64,000 nucleotides of DNA from Lentisalinibacter orientalis (GTDB lineage: Bacteria > Pseudomonadota > Gammaproteobacteria > Steroidobacterales > Woeseiaceae): the NCBI RefSeq assembly GCF_040706535.1, contig NZ_JAPDRJ010000001.1, positions 1,736,001 to 1,800,000 on the forward strand. The letters run 5' to 3'. This document shows, one piece after another, positions 52,830-61,924 of the stretch. How positions within the stretch are numbered: position 1 is the stretch's first letter; the number at the start of each line of letters is the position of its first letter. The notes below the pieces were generated by a model. That model ran no database searches, was not told where the DNA came from, and saw only the letters and a program-made list of their open reading frames with translations. The position numbers were made by a program, and so were the translations under genes.

Positions 52830-53723
52830 TCAGGCGAGGAAGGCGTCGATGCCGGCCAGGCAGGCCGGCTCGTTCAGCATGGGCACGTGGCCCCGGTTCG
52901 GCACGGGCAGCACTTCCAGGTCCGGTTTGGCGGCGCGCATCTTCGCCACGATCTCGTCGGTGAGGATGTCGGAGAGCATGCCGTGGATCACCAGCGTCGG
53001 CGTCTCCGCCAGACCGGCGAACAGCACCCAGGGATCGTCCAGCTCGCCGCCCACCTCACGCAGCGCATCGCCGATCTTCGGGTCGCAGTCGAGCCGCGGC
53101 ACGCCGTGTTCGTCCTCCCGGTAGGCGGTGCGCGCGTAGGCGAGCCATTCCTCGTCGGTGAGGTCGGGATAGGCGACGCCGTAGTTGGCCTTCGACAGTG
53201 CGACGGCGTCCTCCCAGGAGCGGATATCCGGCGTCCTGCCCGCGTAGCCCATGATGCGGGCCAGGCCTTCCGGCGCGATCTCGGGGCCGACGTCGTTCAG
53301 TATGACCCGGTCCACCAGCTGCGGTCTGCGCTGGTTCAGCGTCATGGAGACCAGCCCGCCGAGGGAGGTGCCCAGGCACACGATCCGCTCGAGGCCGAGT
53401 TCCGCGACCAGCTTCTCCACGTCGCGCACGTAGGTGAGCGGATGATAGTTCCGCCATTCGGGGTCGTAGTCGGACAGGCCGCGGCCGCGGAAGTCCGGCG
53501 AGATCACCCGGCGTCCGGGTGAGAGGTCCTGCGACAGGTGACGGGCGATGGCCTCGAAGTCCCGGCAGTTGCGGGTGAGGCCGGGCAGGCAGAAGACCGG
53601 CGGCCGGTCGTCGGCGCCGCCCGGCGGGCGATAGTCGCGGTAATGCAGCCGCAGCCCGTCCTCGCTCTCGTAGTACTCGTCGCTGTAGTTGCCGGCGTCG
53701 GCACGGTCGCCCGGGTCGCTCAT
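52830..53723 (-). CDS. Alpha/beta-fold hydrolase
   Basis: 297 residues. Typical alpha/beta hydrolase elements: PPVFCLPGLTRNCRDFEAIARHL (oxyanion region), ISPDFRGRGLSDYD, nucleophile S120 in CLGTSLGGLVS, and the catalytic H279 in NRGHVPMLNEP. No signal peptide, so cytoplasmic. It starts 10 bp after the acyl-CoA ligase stop on the same strand and is likely co-transcribed under TetR control. A thioesterase or ester hydrolase role in the same pathway is plausible. It converges with pyc with a 7-bp gap. Confidence 0.85.
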   Translation of the reverse strand: MSDPGDRADAGNYSDEYYESEDGLRLHYRDYRPPGGADDRPPVFCLPGLTRNCRDFEAIARHLSQDLSPGRRVISPDFRGRGLSDYDPEWRNYHPLTYVRDVEKLVAELGLERIVCLGTSLGGLVSMTLNQRRPQLVDRVILNDVGPEIAPEGLARIMGYAGRTPDIRSWEDAVALSKANYGVAYPDLTDEEWLAYARTAYREDEHGVPRLDCDPKIGDALREVGGELDDPWVLFAGLAETPTLVIHGMLSDILTDEIVAKMRAAKPDLEVLPVPNRGHVPMLNEPACLAGIDAFLA

Positions 53724-53733
53724 GGCCCTGCCC

Positions 53734-55302
53734 TCACAATGTCGTGTCGGCGTAGTCCTTGCGCAGCTCGCGCTTCAGTACCTTGCCGTTCGGGTTGCGG
53801 GGCAGCTCGGCCACGAAGGCCACCCCGGCCACCCGCTGCTGCTTGCCCACCCGCTCGTTGATCCATGCCGCGAGCGCATCGGCCTCCACGTCGGCGTCTT
53901 CGCCGCGCACCACCACCGCCAACGGCGTCTCGCCCCACTTCTCGCTGGGCACGCCGATCACGGCCACGTCCGCCACGGCAGGATGCCGCGCGGCCACGGC
54001 CTCGATGTCGGCGGGATAGATGTTCTGCGCGCCCGACAGGATCATGTCCTTCTTACGGTCGACGAGATAGAGGAAACCCTCTTCGTCCAGGCGGCCGATG
54101 TCGCCGGTGCGCAGCCAGCGCCGGCCCTCGGCATCGGTCCAGGTAGCCTCCTCATTGGCATCGTCGCGATTCAGGTAACCGGTCATCAGCAGCCGGCCGT
54201 AGCCCACGATCTCGCCGGGCTCGCCCGCGGGCATCACCTCGTCGTCATTGCCCAGGATCACGATGTCCTGGCCCGGGCAGGGCCGGCCCACGGAGTTCAT
54301 GCGCAGCGCGGCGTCCTCCGGCTGCAGCGTGGTGACCAGCCCCTCGGTGAGGCCGTACAGCTCGATGAAGTCGCCGCAGATCTCGTCGTAGATACGCTGC
54401 TTCAGCGCCTCGTGCAGCGGCGAGCCGCAGCACATGAGGCTGTCCAGGCTCGAGAGGTCGTGTTTGCCGAAGGCGGGATGCTCGAAGACGCGCTGGAACT
54501 GGACCGGGACCATCGCCGAGTGCGTGATGCTCTCGTCCTCGATGGTGGCCAGGAACTCCCCGACGTCGAAGGCGGGCATGACCACGATGGTGCCGCCGCA
54601 CCAGAAGGTGGCGAGCATCGCCACCCAGGTGATGTTGGAGTACAGGCCCAGCGCGCACAGCGTGCGCGCGCCGCCGTGATAGCGCAGCGCCAGCGCCATG
54701 TCGTACGCCCAGGCCGCCCGGCACGCGTGGGAGTGCACGATGCCCTTCGGCAGGCCGGTGGTGCCGGAGCTGTAGATGATGTTGCACTCGTCGCCGGCGG
54801 CCACCGGATGGCCGCTCGCGCGGGCGGGATGGTGATCCCGCCATTCGGCGTACTCGATGAAACCGGCCGCCGGTGCGCCGGCGCCCGTGTGGCCGATCAT
54901 GCGGCCGGTGAGTGTGGCGGGCAGATCCTCGCCCATGTCGGCCAGCCTCTGTACATGCTCGTGGGAGGCGATGACCGCCTTCGCGCCGCTGTCGCGGATG
55001 AGCGTGAGGATGCCCTCGTCGCTCACCGAGACGTTCAGCGGGACGGCGACGAAGCCGCCGTAGATGGTGCCGAACAGGGCTTCGGCCATCTCGATGCCGT
55101 TGCGCATGAGCACGATGACCCGGTCGCCGGGCTCGAGACCCAGCGCCGCGAGGCCCGCGGCCACGCCGCCGAGGCGCTCGCGGTACGCAGACCAGGAGAG
55201 CGTCTCTCCCTTGCAGATCACCGCCGGCTTGCTCGCCAGCCAGCGCGCGTTCAGGTCGATGATGCCGGGCAGATAGGCTTCCCCGGCGCTGAACCAGGCC
55301 AT
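53734..55302 (-). CDS. Acyl-CoA synthetase-like adenylate-forming enzyme
   Basis: 522 residues from ATG 55302 (AGGGGG 8 bases upstream). Adenylation motifs are complete: NIIYSSGTTGLPKGIVHSH (P-loop), ELYGLTEGLVT, GRRWLRTGDIGRLDEEGFLYLVDRKKDMI, and the C-terminal catalytic Lys in PRNPNGKVLKREL. It likely activates a fatty, aromatic or steroid-type acid as the CoA thioester. The chain length and substrate cannot be read. It is divergent from the TetR gene and shares the operator region with paired TTCAAC dyads. Confidence 0.9.
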   Translation of the reverse strand: MAWFSAGEAYLPGIIDLNARWLASKPAVICKGETLSWSAYRERLGGVAAGLAALGLEPGDRVIVLMRNGIEMAEALFGTIYGGFVAVPLNVSVSDEGILTLIRDSGAKAVIASHEHVQRLADMGEDLPATLTGRMIGHTGAGAPAAGFIEYAEWRDHHPARASGHPVAAGDECNIIYSSGTTGLPKGIVHSHACRAAWAYDMALALRYHGGARTLCALGLYSNITWVAMLATFWCGGTIVVMPAFDVGEFLATIEDESITHSAMVPVQFQRVFEHPAFGKHDLSSLDSLMCCGSPLHEALKQRIYDEICGDFIELYGLTEGLVTTLQPEDAALRMNSVGRPCPGQDIVILGNDDEVMPAGEPGEIVGYGRLLMTGYLNRDDANEEATWTDAEGRRWLRTGDIGRLDEEGFLYLVDRKKDMILSGAQNIYPADIEAVAARHPAVADVAVIGVPSEKWGETPLAVVVRGEDADVEADALAAWINERVGKQQRVAGVAFVAELPRNPNGKVLKRELRKDYADTTL

Positions 55303-55324
55303 ATGCGATCCCCCTGTCGCAAAT

Positions 55325-55362
55325 TTCAACGCTCGTTGAAGCGTATTTCAACATTTGTTGAG
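55325..55362. promoter_or_regulatory. Paired TetR-type operators upstream of the acyl-CoA ligase
   Basis: Two dyads: TTCAACGCTCGTTGAA at 55325-55340 and TTCAACATTTGTTGAG at 55347-55362, 22 bp apart. They lie between the divergent ligase (start 55302) and TetR (start 55416). TTCAAC...GTTGAA arms with a 4-bp centre fit a TetR dimer. The same motif recurs at 56506-56547. Confidence 0.75.
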
Positions 55363-55415
55363 TTGCAAGGGGGCGGCCCCTAGAATGCAGGAGCACTGAC
55401 CCCACGGTGATCTGG

Positions 55416-56066
55416 ATGGCAAAGAAGCAGCGCAAGACCGAAGCGACCCGGGAACGCATACTGAACGCTGCCGAGGAGTTGTTCGCCCAGCACGGCTTCG
55501 ACGGCGTCACCGTGCGCCAGATCATGCGCAAGGCTGGCGCCGACGTGGCTTTGGCCTATTACCACTTCAAGTCCAAGCGCGACCTCTTCGACGCCGTGCT
55601 GCTGCGCCACGCCGAGGTGCTGAACGCCATCCGCCTGCAGGCGCTGGAGGAAGTGGAGGCCCGGCACACCGACGACCTGCCGAGCGTGGAGGAGATCATC
55701 GCCGCCTTCACCAACCCGCTGCTGCAGCTGCTGGTGGAGGACCACGAGAAGTGGAAGCACTACTTCGCGCTGATCGCCCAGATCAACAACTCGCCGGAGT
55801 GGGGCGGCGAGCTCATGACCCGCTTCTTCGACCCCCTGGTCAAGCGCTTCCTGGAAGCGCTGATGCGGGCGAAACCCGAGTGGTCGGAGGCCGAGATCTA
55901 CTGGTCCTATCACTTCCTCTCCGGCGCCCTGACCCTCACCTTCGCCGAGACCGGCCGCATCGACAACCTGTCCGGCGGCCTGTGCCGCTCCACCGACATG
56001 GAGGCCATCAGCGAGCGCATGCCCCGCTTCGTCGCCGCCGGCTTCCGCGCCCTGGCAGAAGGGTAG
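55416..56066 (+). CDS. TetR-family regulator
   Basis: 216 residues from ATG 55416; a GTG three codons earlier is also possible. The DNA-binding domain is ATRERILNAAEELFAQHGFDGVTVRQIMRKAGADVALAYYHFKSKRDLFDAVL. The C-terminal part is an all-helical ligand domain typical of CerR/PaaR-like regulators of acyl-CoA pathways. The paired dyads on its own promoter side and in front of the TonB receptor gene suggest that it represses itself, the ligase operon and the receptor. Its TAG stop is part of the GTAGGAGGGCC at 56063-56073. Confidence 0.9.
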   Translation: MAKKQRKTEATRERILNAAEELFAQHGFDGVTVRQIMRKAGADVALAYYHFKSKRDLFDAVLLRHAEVLNAIRLQALEEVEARHTDDLPSVEEIIAAFTNPLLQLLVEDHEKWKHYFALIAQINNSPEWGGELMTRFFDPLVKRFLEALMRAKPEWSEAEIYWSYHFLSGALTLTFAETGRIDNLSGGLCRSTDMEAISERMPRFVAAGFRALAEG

Positions 56067-56481
56067 GAGGGCCTGTAGGAGGGCCTTCAGGCCCGATCCG
56101 GCTCTTCTGACCGGAGCACCTTCCTATCGGCGTAGGCCCGCCATCGACTGGGGTGGACTGCGGGGGTCGTCCGGGCCGACTGGAGCCGATAGACGATGTT
56201 AGGAGCGGCTTCAGCCGCGATTGATCGGGCCTAAAGGCCCTCCCACCTGAGCGTCCCCCGCAGTCCACCCCAGTCGATGGCGGGCCCGCAGCCGAAAGGT
56301 CTGGCGCGTGTCAGTGAGCGTCTCTGACCGGCAGTTCCGTCACGCCGCCACGAGCACGGCCGTCATGCGGGGGTATCCATCGCCGCGACCTTTTGTCGGG
56401 AGCAAGATGGATACCCCCGCAGGGCGGCCAGAATAGAACGTGGGTCTGGCAGGGCCGGATCGGGCCTGAAGGCCCTCCTAC
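56063..56481. repeat. Composite REP element, copy B
   Basis: Partial REP at 56063-56073, then full REPs at 56075-56097, about 56198-56221 (GCGGCTTCAGCCGC core), 56224-56246 (inverted) and 56459-56481 (inverted). A perfect 32-bp inverted repeat (56135-56166 with 56255-56286; GGCCCGCCATCGACTGGGGT begins the left arm) encloses the inner REP pair in an 88-bp loop. The conserved hairpin block is at 56358-56430. Order and spacing match copy A at 2854-3297, but the arms are better preserved here. Confidence 0.88.
56358..56430. repeat. Conserved 73-bp hairpin block, copy B
   Basis: Stem TGCGGGGGTATCCATC (56366-56381) pairs perfectly with 56406-56421. The 24-nt loop has CGAC-CTTTT-GTCG. Identical to 3161-3233 except for G at 56402 in place of C. 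Confidence 0.88.
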
Positions 56482-56505
56482 GGCCGTTGGTCTGCGGTCT
56501 TGTAA

Positions 56506-56547
56506 TTCAACCAGCGTTGAAATAGGATTCATTCAGCGTTCGTTGAA
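56506..56547. promoter_or_regulatory. Paired TetR-type operators upstream of the TonB receptor
   Basis: TTCAACCAGCGTTGAA at 56506-56521 and TTCAGCGTTCGTTGAA at 56532-56547, spaced 26 bp, followed by the receptor start at 56615. The arms match those at 55325-55362, so the same TetR protein probably binds both. The repeat element lies between the two promoters. Confidence 0.75.
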
Positions 56548-56614
56548 TTTTGGCTGCAACGGCCCGAGCGCGGGCACTCCGGTGCCGCTATCACAACCAA
56601 CGGGGGAATCTGTC

Positions 56615-58909
56615 ATGCCTATACGCTACCGCTATGCCCGGAGACTGGGTGCAGTCCTGGCCGTCGCGCTGCCCGTGACCGGTTTCGGTCCGGTCGCCGT
56701 CGCCCAGGAGACCGAACAGGGCGCTCGCGCCATCGAGGAAGTCGTGGTGACCGCCAGGCGCCGGGAGGAGTCGCTGCAGGACGTGCCGCTCTCCATCACG
56801 GCATTCAGCGGTGACGATCTCGCACGTATCGGCGCGCTGAATATCACCGAGGTCGGGCAGACGACGCCCAACGTGACGCTGGAAGTCTCCCGCGGCACGA
56901 ACACGACCATCACCGCCTTCATCCGCGGCGTGGGTCAGCAGGACCCGGTGCCCGGCTTCGAGGCCGGTGTCGGCATCTATATCGACGACGTCTATCTGAA
57001 CCGGCCGCAGGCCGCGGTGCTCGACATCTACGACGTGGAGCGCATCGAGGTGCTGCGCGGCCCGCAGGGTACGCTGTACGGGCGCAACACCATCGGCGGC
57101 GCCATCAAGTACGTGACCAAGCGTCTCTCGGACGAGCCCGAGGCCAAGGTGAAGGTGGCGGTGGGCAGCTACAATCAGCTCGACACGGTGGTGAGCGCCT
57201 CGACGCCCGTCTTCGACACGCTGCGCATCGGCGGCTCGGTGGCGCGTCTCAGCCACGACGGCTTCGGCGACAACCTGAACCTGCCCGGCACCGAGAACTA
57301 CGCGAAAGACCTGCTGGCCGGGCGCTTCAGCGTCGAGTGGCTGCCGAGCGACACCCTGTTCTTCCGCCTGACCGGCGACTACCTGGATGACGACTCCGAC
57401 CCCCGCCAGGGTCACCGTCTGACGGTCGGCAACCTGTCCGGAGCGCCCATCCTGGACGACGTCTACGACACCCGGGCCGGCCTCAACAATCCCACCCAGG
57501 AAGTGCAGGCGCGGGGCATGTCCCTGCTGGCAGAGTGGGACATCACCCCGGCGTTCACGCTGAAAAGCATCACGGCCTACCGTGACGACCAGACCTACAC
57601 CCCGATCGACTTCGACAGCCTGCCCGCCGCGGACCTCGACGTGCCCGCCGTGTACGAGAACGACCAGTTCTCACAGGAGCTGCAGGTGCTGTACGAGGGT
57701 GACCGCCTGTCCGGCGTGGCCGGCGCCTACTATCTGGACGCCAATGCCTTCACGGCCTTCGACGTCATCCTGGGCACCACCGGCGACCTCCTGGGCCTGC
57801 CGGGGCTGAACGCCTTCACGCTGGGTGACGTGGACACGGAGACCTGGTCACTGTTCGCGGACTTCACCTATCAGCTCACGGATGTCTGGGCCGTCTCCGT
57901 CGGCGGCCGCTACACCTCGGACGAGCGCAGCTCCCGGGTATTGCGGCAGACGCTGATTGGCGGCACGTCGAGCTACTTCGGCGGTTCGGCCATCCCGATC
58001 GCGACGACGTCGGACTTCGACGGCAGCGAGAAATTCACCGAGTTCACGCCGCGCTTCTCGGTGAGCTACGCCCCCAGCGATACCCAGAACCTGTACTTCA
58101 CCTGGAGCGAAGGCTTCAAGGGCGGCAGCTTCGACCCGCGCGGTCAGACCAGCTCGGCGCCCGATCTCGACGGCGACGGCGACGTCGACGAGCAGGACAT
58201 CTTCGAGTTCATGCTGTTCCAGCCGGAGACCGTGAGTTCCTACGAATTCGGCGTGAAGTCCTCGTGGCTGAACAACACCGTCAACACCAACATCGCGGTG
58301 TTCTTCGCCGACTACCAGGACGTGCAGATCCCGGGCTCCGTGGGCATCGACTCGGATAACGACGGCGTCGTGGACACCTTCATCGGCATCACGTCGAACG
58401 CCGCGGACGCCGACATCTTCGGCGTGGAGTTCGAGGGTGCCGCGCAGCTCTCCGATGCGTTCCGGCTGAACTGGATGCTCGGCTACATCGATGCGGAGTT
58501 CAACGAGTTCATCGATGCGCTCGGCAACGACGTGGCGGACGAGCGCGTCTTCCAGAACACGCCCGAAGTGACCGCCAGCGCCACGCTCATCTACGAGCGG
58601 CCGATGCAGGTGATCGGGCGCGACACGAACTTCTCCGTACGCAACACGCTCTCGTATCGGGACGACACCAGTCAGTTCGAGGTGCCGACGCCGGAACTGG
58701 ACCAGGATGCCTACACGCTGTGGGACCTCAGCTTCGTGCTCGAGGACCCCGACGGCCGCTGGCGCCTGGGCCTGCACGGCAAGAACCTGACCGACAAGGA
58801 GTACAAGGTGGCGGGTTACTACTTCCCGGATCTCGGCCTGGAGAGCAGCATCACCGCCTTCTACGGCGACCCCCGTCGTGTGATGGGGACGTTCGAATAT
58901 CGTTTCTGA
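56615..58909 (+). CDS. TonB-dependent receptor of the TetR regulon
   Basis: 764 residues from ATG 56615 (GGGGGAA upstream). Signal peptide ending near VAVAQ, TonB-box region AIEEVVVTARRREESLQDVP, plug with TAFIRGVGQQDP and VLRGPQGTLYGRNTIGGAIKYVTK, barrel with NLTDKEYK and C-terminal GTFEYRF. Same receptor subfamily as the one at 27.2-29.5 kb but clearly different in sequence. Control by paired TTCAAC dyads links its uptake to the acyl-CoA ligase operon, suggesting import of an organic acid or lipid that the ligase activates. A terminator follows. Confidence 0.92.
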   Translation: MPIRYRYARRLGAVLAVALPVTGFGPVAVAQETEQGARAIEEVVVTARRREESLQDVPLSITAFSGDDLARIGALNITEVGQTTPNVTLEVSRGTNTTITAFIRGVGQQDPVPGFEAGVGIYIDDVYLNRPQAAVLDIYDVERIEVLRGPQGTLYGRNTIGGAIKYVTKRLSDEPEAKVKVAVGSYNQLDTVVSASTPVFDTLRIGGSVARLSHDGFGDNLNLPGTENYAKDLLAGRFSVEWLPSDTLFFRLTGDYLDDDSDPRQGHRLTVGNLSGAPILDDVYDTRAGLNNPTQEVQARGMSLLAEWDITPAFTLKSITAYRDDQTYTPIDFDSLPAADLDVPAVYENDQFSQELQVLYEGDRLSGVAGAYYLDANAFTAFDVILGTTGDLLGLPGLNAFTLGDVDTETWSLFADFTYQLTDVWAVSVGGRYTSDERSSRVLRQTLIGGTSSYFGGSAIPIATTSDFDGSEKFTEFTPRFSVSYAPSDTQNLYFTWSEGFKGGSFDPRGQTSSAPDLDGDGDVDEQDIFEFMLFQPETVSSYEFGVKSSWLNNTVNTNIAVFFADYQDVQIPGSVGIDSDNDGVVDTFIGITSNAADADIFGVEFEGAAQLSDAFRLNWMLGYIDAEFNEFIDALGNDVADERVFQNTPEVTASATLIYERPMQVIGRDTNFSVRNTLSYRDDTSQFEVPTPELDQDAYTLWDLSFVLEDPDGRWRLGLHGKNLTDKEYKVAGYYFPDLGLESSITAFYGDPRRVMGTFEYRF

Positions 58910-58930
58910 GGCATCCTCCCCCGCCTCCGC

Positions 58931-58966
58931 AATCGGCCCCGTCTGACGGCGGGGCCGATTTTTTTT
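58931..58966 (+). terminator. Rho-independent terminator
   Basis: AATCGGCCCC pairs with GGGGCCGATT across a 10-base loop, followed by a run of T to 58966. It ends the TonB receptor transcript. Confidence 0.88.
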
Positions 58967-58992
58967 GCGGGCACGGCTAAACTGGCGCTGCC

Positions 58993-59949
58993 ATGTCCGA
59001 AGACCGCCCCCGCCTCACCGCCTTTCTGCATCCCCGCTACTGGCCCGCCTGGCTCGGTATCGCCGTGCTGAGACTGGCCTGCCTGCTGCCGTACCGGGCG
59101 CAGATGCGACTCGGCCGCGCCCTCGGCGGGCTCGCCGCGAGCCTCCTGCCGAAACGCGTCGCGGTGGCCCGCCGCAACATCGGCCTGTGCTTCCCGGAGA
59201 AGTCGGCGGACGAGGTGGAGGCGCTGACCCGCGCCCATTTCCGCTCGCTCGGCATGTCGCTGCTGGAGACGGCGAGCGCCTGGTGGCGCGGCGACGCCTT
59301 CATCGCGCGGCTCGCCACCATCGAAGGGGCGGAACACGTGCACCGCGCGGTGGAGCAGGGCCGCGGCGCCATCCTGCTCACGGCCCACTTCACGACGCTG
59401 GAGTTCAGCGGCCCCGTGCTGTACATGAACCTGCCGCCGTTCGATGCCGTGTACCGCAAACACCGCAGTCCGCTGGTGAACGAGATCTGGCGGCGCGGCC
59501 GCGAGCGCTCGGCCCGGCGCACCATCGAGAAGAGCGACATCAAGACCATGGTGCGCAGCCTGCGCGAAGCGGTGCCGGTGTGGTATGCGCCGGATCAGAG
59601 CTACCGGCGCAAGCAGTCGGAGTTGATCCCGTTCATGGGCGAACCGGCGATGACCAACACGGCCACCAGCGCGCTGGCCAAGCTCGGCAAGGCCGTGGTG
59701 TTGCCCCTGTTCCCGCGCCGGCTGCCCGATGATGCGGGCTACCGCATCACCGTCTATCCGCCGCTGGCCGATTTTCCCTCCGGCGATCCGGTGGCGGATG
59801 CGGCCCGCTACAACGAGATGGTGGGGGAGTGGATCCGCGAGGCGCCGGCGGAATACTACTGGGTGCACCGCAAGTTCAAGGGCCGGCCGGACAGTCTGCC
59901 CGATGCCTACGCGGACCTGAGAAGTGCCGATCGGGGCAGCCGCGCCTAA
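58993..59949 (+). CDS. Lipid A lauroyl/myristoyl acyltransferase-like (LpxL/HtrB)
   Basis: 318 residues. HPRYWPAWLGIAVLRLACLLPY forms the N-terminal membrane anchor typical of LpxL/LpxM. The HX4E catalytic motif is HFTTLE, with H132 and E137, followed by NEIWRRGRERSARR and PDQSYRRKQSELIPFMG, then a C-terminal WIREAPAEYYWVHRKFKGRP. It transfers a secondary acyl chain to lipid A on the inner membrane. The stop overlaps by 4 bp the stop of the convergent glycosyltransferase gene, whose product likely acts on the same lipid. Confidence 0.92.
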   Translation: MSEDRPRLTAFLHPRYWPAWLGIAVLRLACLLPYRAQMRLGRALGGLAASLLPKRVAVARRNIGLCFPEKSADEVEALTRAHFRSLGMSLLETASAWWRGDAFIARLATIEGAEHVHRAVEQGRGAILLTAHFTTLEFSGPVLYMNLPPFDAVYRKHRSPLVNEIWRRGRERSARRTIEKSDIKTMVRSLREAVPVWYAPDQSYRRKQSELIPFMGEPAMTNTATSALAKLGKAVVLPLFPRRLPDDAGYRITVYPPLADFPSGDPVADAARYNEMVGEWIREAPAEYYWVHRKFKGRPDSLPDAYADLRSADRGSRA

Positions 59950-60983
59950 CCGAGGCCGCGGTACAGCGCCTCCAGCCGTTCCGCGACGCCGGCAATCGAG
60001 AACGCGCCGAGCCGCTGGCGCGCGGCGCCGGCCAGCCGCTGCCGCAGTTCCTCGTCGCCATACAGGCGCTCGATGGCGGCGGCCAGTGCGGTCGCGTCCC
60101 GGGGCGGTACCAGCAGTCCCGTCTCCTCGTGGCGGATCAGCTCGGGAATGCCACCCGTGTCGCTCGCCACGACGGGGGTGCCGCCGGCCATCGCCTGGAG
60201 CAGCACAGATCCCAGCCCCTCGTGGTGACTCGGGAAGGCGAACACGTCGAAGGCGGCCAGATAATCCGCCACGTTGTCGACGAAGCCGGTGAAGTGGATC
60301 CCGGACCGACCGGCGGCGGCCGCGCGGATGGTCTCGCCGTCGGCGCCGTCGCCGACGAAGACGAAGCCCATGTCCGGATGCGCCGCCGTCAGCGTCTTCG
60401 CCGCCGTGAGCAGTTCGAGCTGGCCCTTCGCCACGTCCAGCGCTGCGACGTTGCCCACCAGGAAGGGTTCGGGCATCGCTTTGCGGATCTCGGCCACGCG
60501 GCGCGGATCAGGCTCGGCGGCGGCCAGCGCGCTGGGTATCACGGCGGCGTCCAGGCCGGGAAAACGTTCGGCTAGCACATCGGCGATGGCACGGGAGAGG
60601 GCGGTGACGGCGGCCGCGTCCCGGTAGATCCGCGACGTCAGCACACTGTGCGACGGCGGCTTCATGACCCGGCGCGTCAGCAGGTAACGGCAGCCGCGCA
60701 GCTTCGACGCGATCCAGGCCGCCTGCGCCGCCCGCGCCTCGTGGGCATGCACCAGCGGCGCTGCCACCCGCACCGCCGCGCCCAGCACGCCGCCGACGGG
60801 CGTGATGCTCAGGCCGTCGACACCCGCGAGGCGCTCCGCCAGCGGTTCGCCGCCGCGGCCGATGAACTGCTGGCGCCAGCCCCGGCGCGCGAGTTCGCGC
60901 ACCAGCAGCAGGGTCTGATTTTCGCCGCCGCGGAAACCCCGGGCGAGGTTGATGTGGGTGATCTCGGGTCTGTCGGCGGGCAT
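59946..60983 (-). CDS. GT4-family glycosyltransferase
   Basis: 345 residues with the GT-B fold of family 4: an N-terminal HINLARGFRGGENQTLLLVRELARRG, then FLVGNVAALDVAKGQLELLTAA, FVFVGDGADGE, and the nucleotide-sugar site PSHHEGLGSVLLQAMAGGTPVVASDTGGIPELI. Probably adds a hexose or similar sugar to LPS core or another surface glycan. It follows the GT2 gene by 13 bp on the same strand, so the pair forms one unit. Confidence 0.9.
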   Translation of the reverse strand: MPADRPEITHINLARGFRGGENQTLLLVRELARRGWRQQFIGRGGEPLAERLAGVDGLSITPVGGVLGAAVRVAAPLVHAHEARAAQAAWIASKLRGCRYLLTRRVMKPPSHSVLTSRIYRDAAAVTALSRAIADVLAERFPGLDAAVIPSALAAAEPDPRRVAEIRKAMPEPFLVGNVAALDVAKGQLELLTAAKTLTAAHPDMGFVFVGDGADGETIRAAAAGRSGIHFTGFVDNVADYLAAFDVFAFPSHHEGLGSVLLQAMAGGTPVVASDTGGIPELIRHEETGLLVPPRDATALAAAIERLYGDEELRQRLAGAARQRLGAFSIAGVAERLEALYRGLG

Positions 60984-60996
60984 GGGCGGAGGCGGA

Positions 60997-61758
60997 TCAG
61001 CGGCCGGCCGCCGCGCGTTCCCGGGCCGTGGCCTTCATGTGTTTGTAGAACACGCCGTCCGCGTCGCCCCAGGCGATGACCAGTCCGCGCCAGCCTTCCA
61101 GGAAGCCCAGCCGGATGAAATAGGTGCGCAGGAATGCCCACACCGCGCGCAGGAAGATCAGCACCGGCGGTTTGGCGGCATGGGCGCGACCGGCGCGGAT
61201 CTCGGAGTAGCGGTCCGCCTTCTGCAGGAAGGCGCCGAGGCGCTCGACGGCCCGGTGATACAGCGGCGAGCGCAGGCGCACGACTGTCGTGCCGACCTGC
61301 GGCTCGATGCGCTCGTGCACGCTGGCCTGGTTGTAGGCATGGCGGCCGCGATGATAGAAGCGCGGCAGCCAGTCGTTGCCCCAGCCGGCACGGCGGACCC
61401 GCCGGCCCATGAAGTAGTTGTGGCGGTCCACCTCGTAGAGCCGCGCGGGGTCCGAGAGATCCAGCGCGTCGAGTTCCGCGACGAGTTCCTCGCTGGCCGC
61501 CTCGTCGGCATCGATGGACAGTATCCAGTCCCGCTCGGCCAGCCCGGCGGCGTGGTTCTTGGTCGGCCCGAAGCCCATGAACTCGCCGCTGAACCAGCAC
61601 ACGTTCGCGTGCGCGCGGGCGATGTCTTCCGTGCCGTCCGTCGAGCCGTTGTCGTAGACGACCACCTCGGGCAGGCGGGCGAGACTCGCCAGCGTCTCGG
61701 CCAGCGTGGCCTCGGCGTCCCGCGTGATGATGACGGCGGCGATGTCTGCGAGCGGCAT
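60997..61758 (-). CDS. GT2-family glycosyltransferase, LPS-core WaaE/KdtX-like
   Basis: 253 residues from ATG 61758. GT-A elements: ADIAAVIITRDAEATLAETLASL, VVVYDNGSTDGT, and the metal-binding SIDADE. The later HNYFMGRRVRRAGWGNDWLPRFYHRG and the C-terminal FIRLGFLEGWRGLVIAW membrane-associated segment are typical of beta-1,4-glucosyltransferases of the WaaE/KdtX type that modify the inner LPS core. It is first in the GT2-GT4 unit. The next 166 bp upstream contain the divergent start of the metal-resistance genes. Confidence 0.9.
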   Translation of the reverse strand: MPLADIAAVIITRDAEATLAETLASLARLPEVVVYDNGSTDGTEDIARAHANVCWFSGEFMGFGPTKNHAAGLAERDWILSIDADEAASEELVAELDALDLSDPARLYEVDRHNYFMGRRVRRAGWGNDWLPRFYHRGRHAYNQASVHERIEPQVGTTVVRLRSPLYHRAVERLGAFLQKADRYSEIRAGRAHAAKPPVLIFLRAVWAFLRTYFIRLGFLEGWRGLVIAWGDADGVFYKHMKATARERAAAGR

Positions 61759-61924
61759 GGGGCGGATCCTTGCGTTTCCGGCGAATGTTAACCCGGAACG
61801 GCCGGCGGCAGGCGGTCGGCGCCGGTCCCGGAGCCGCCGGGCCGGCCGCCGCCATCCGCGGCCGATGTCCGTTTTCGGGAGCCGCGCATTGGACTGACGC
61901 CGCGGCATGGGTTCTAATCCACGC

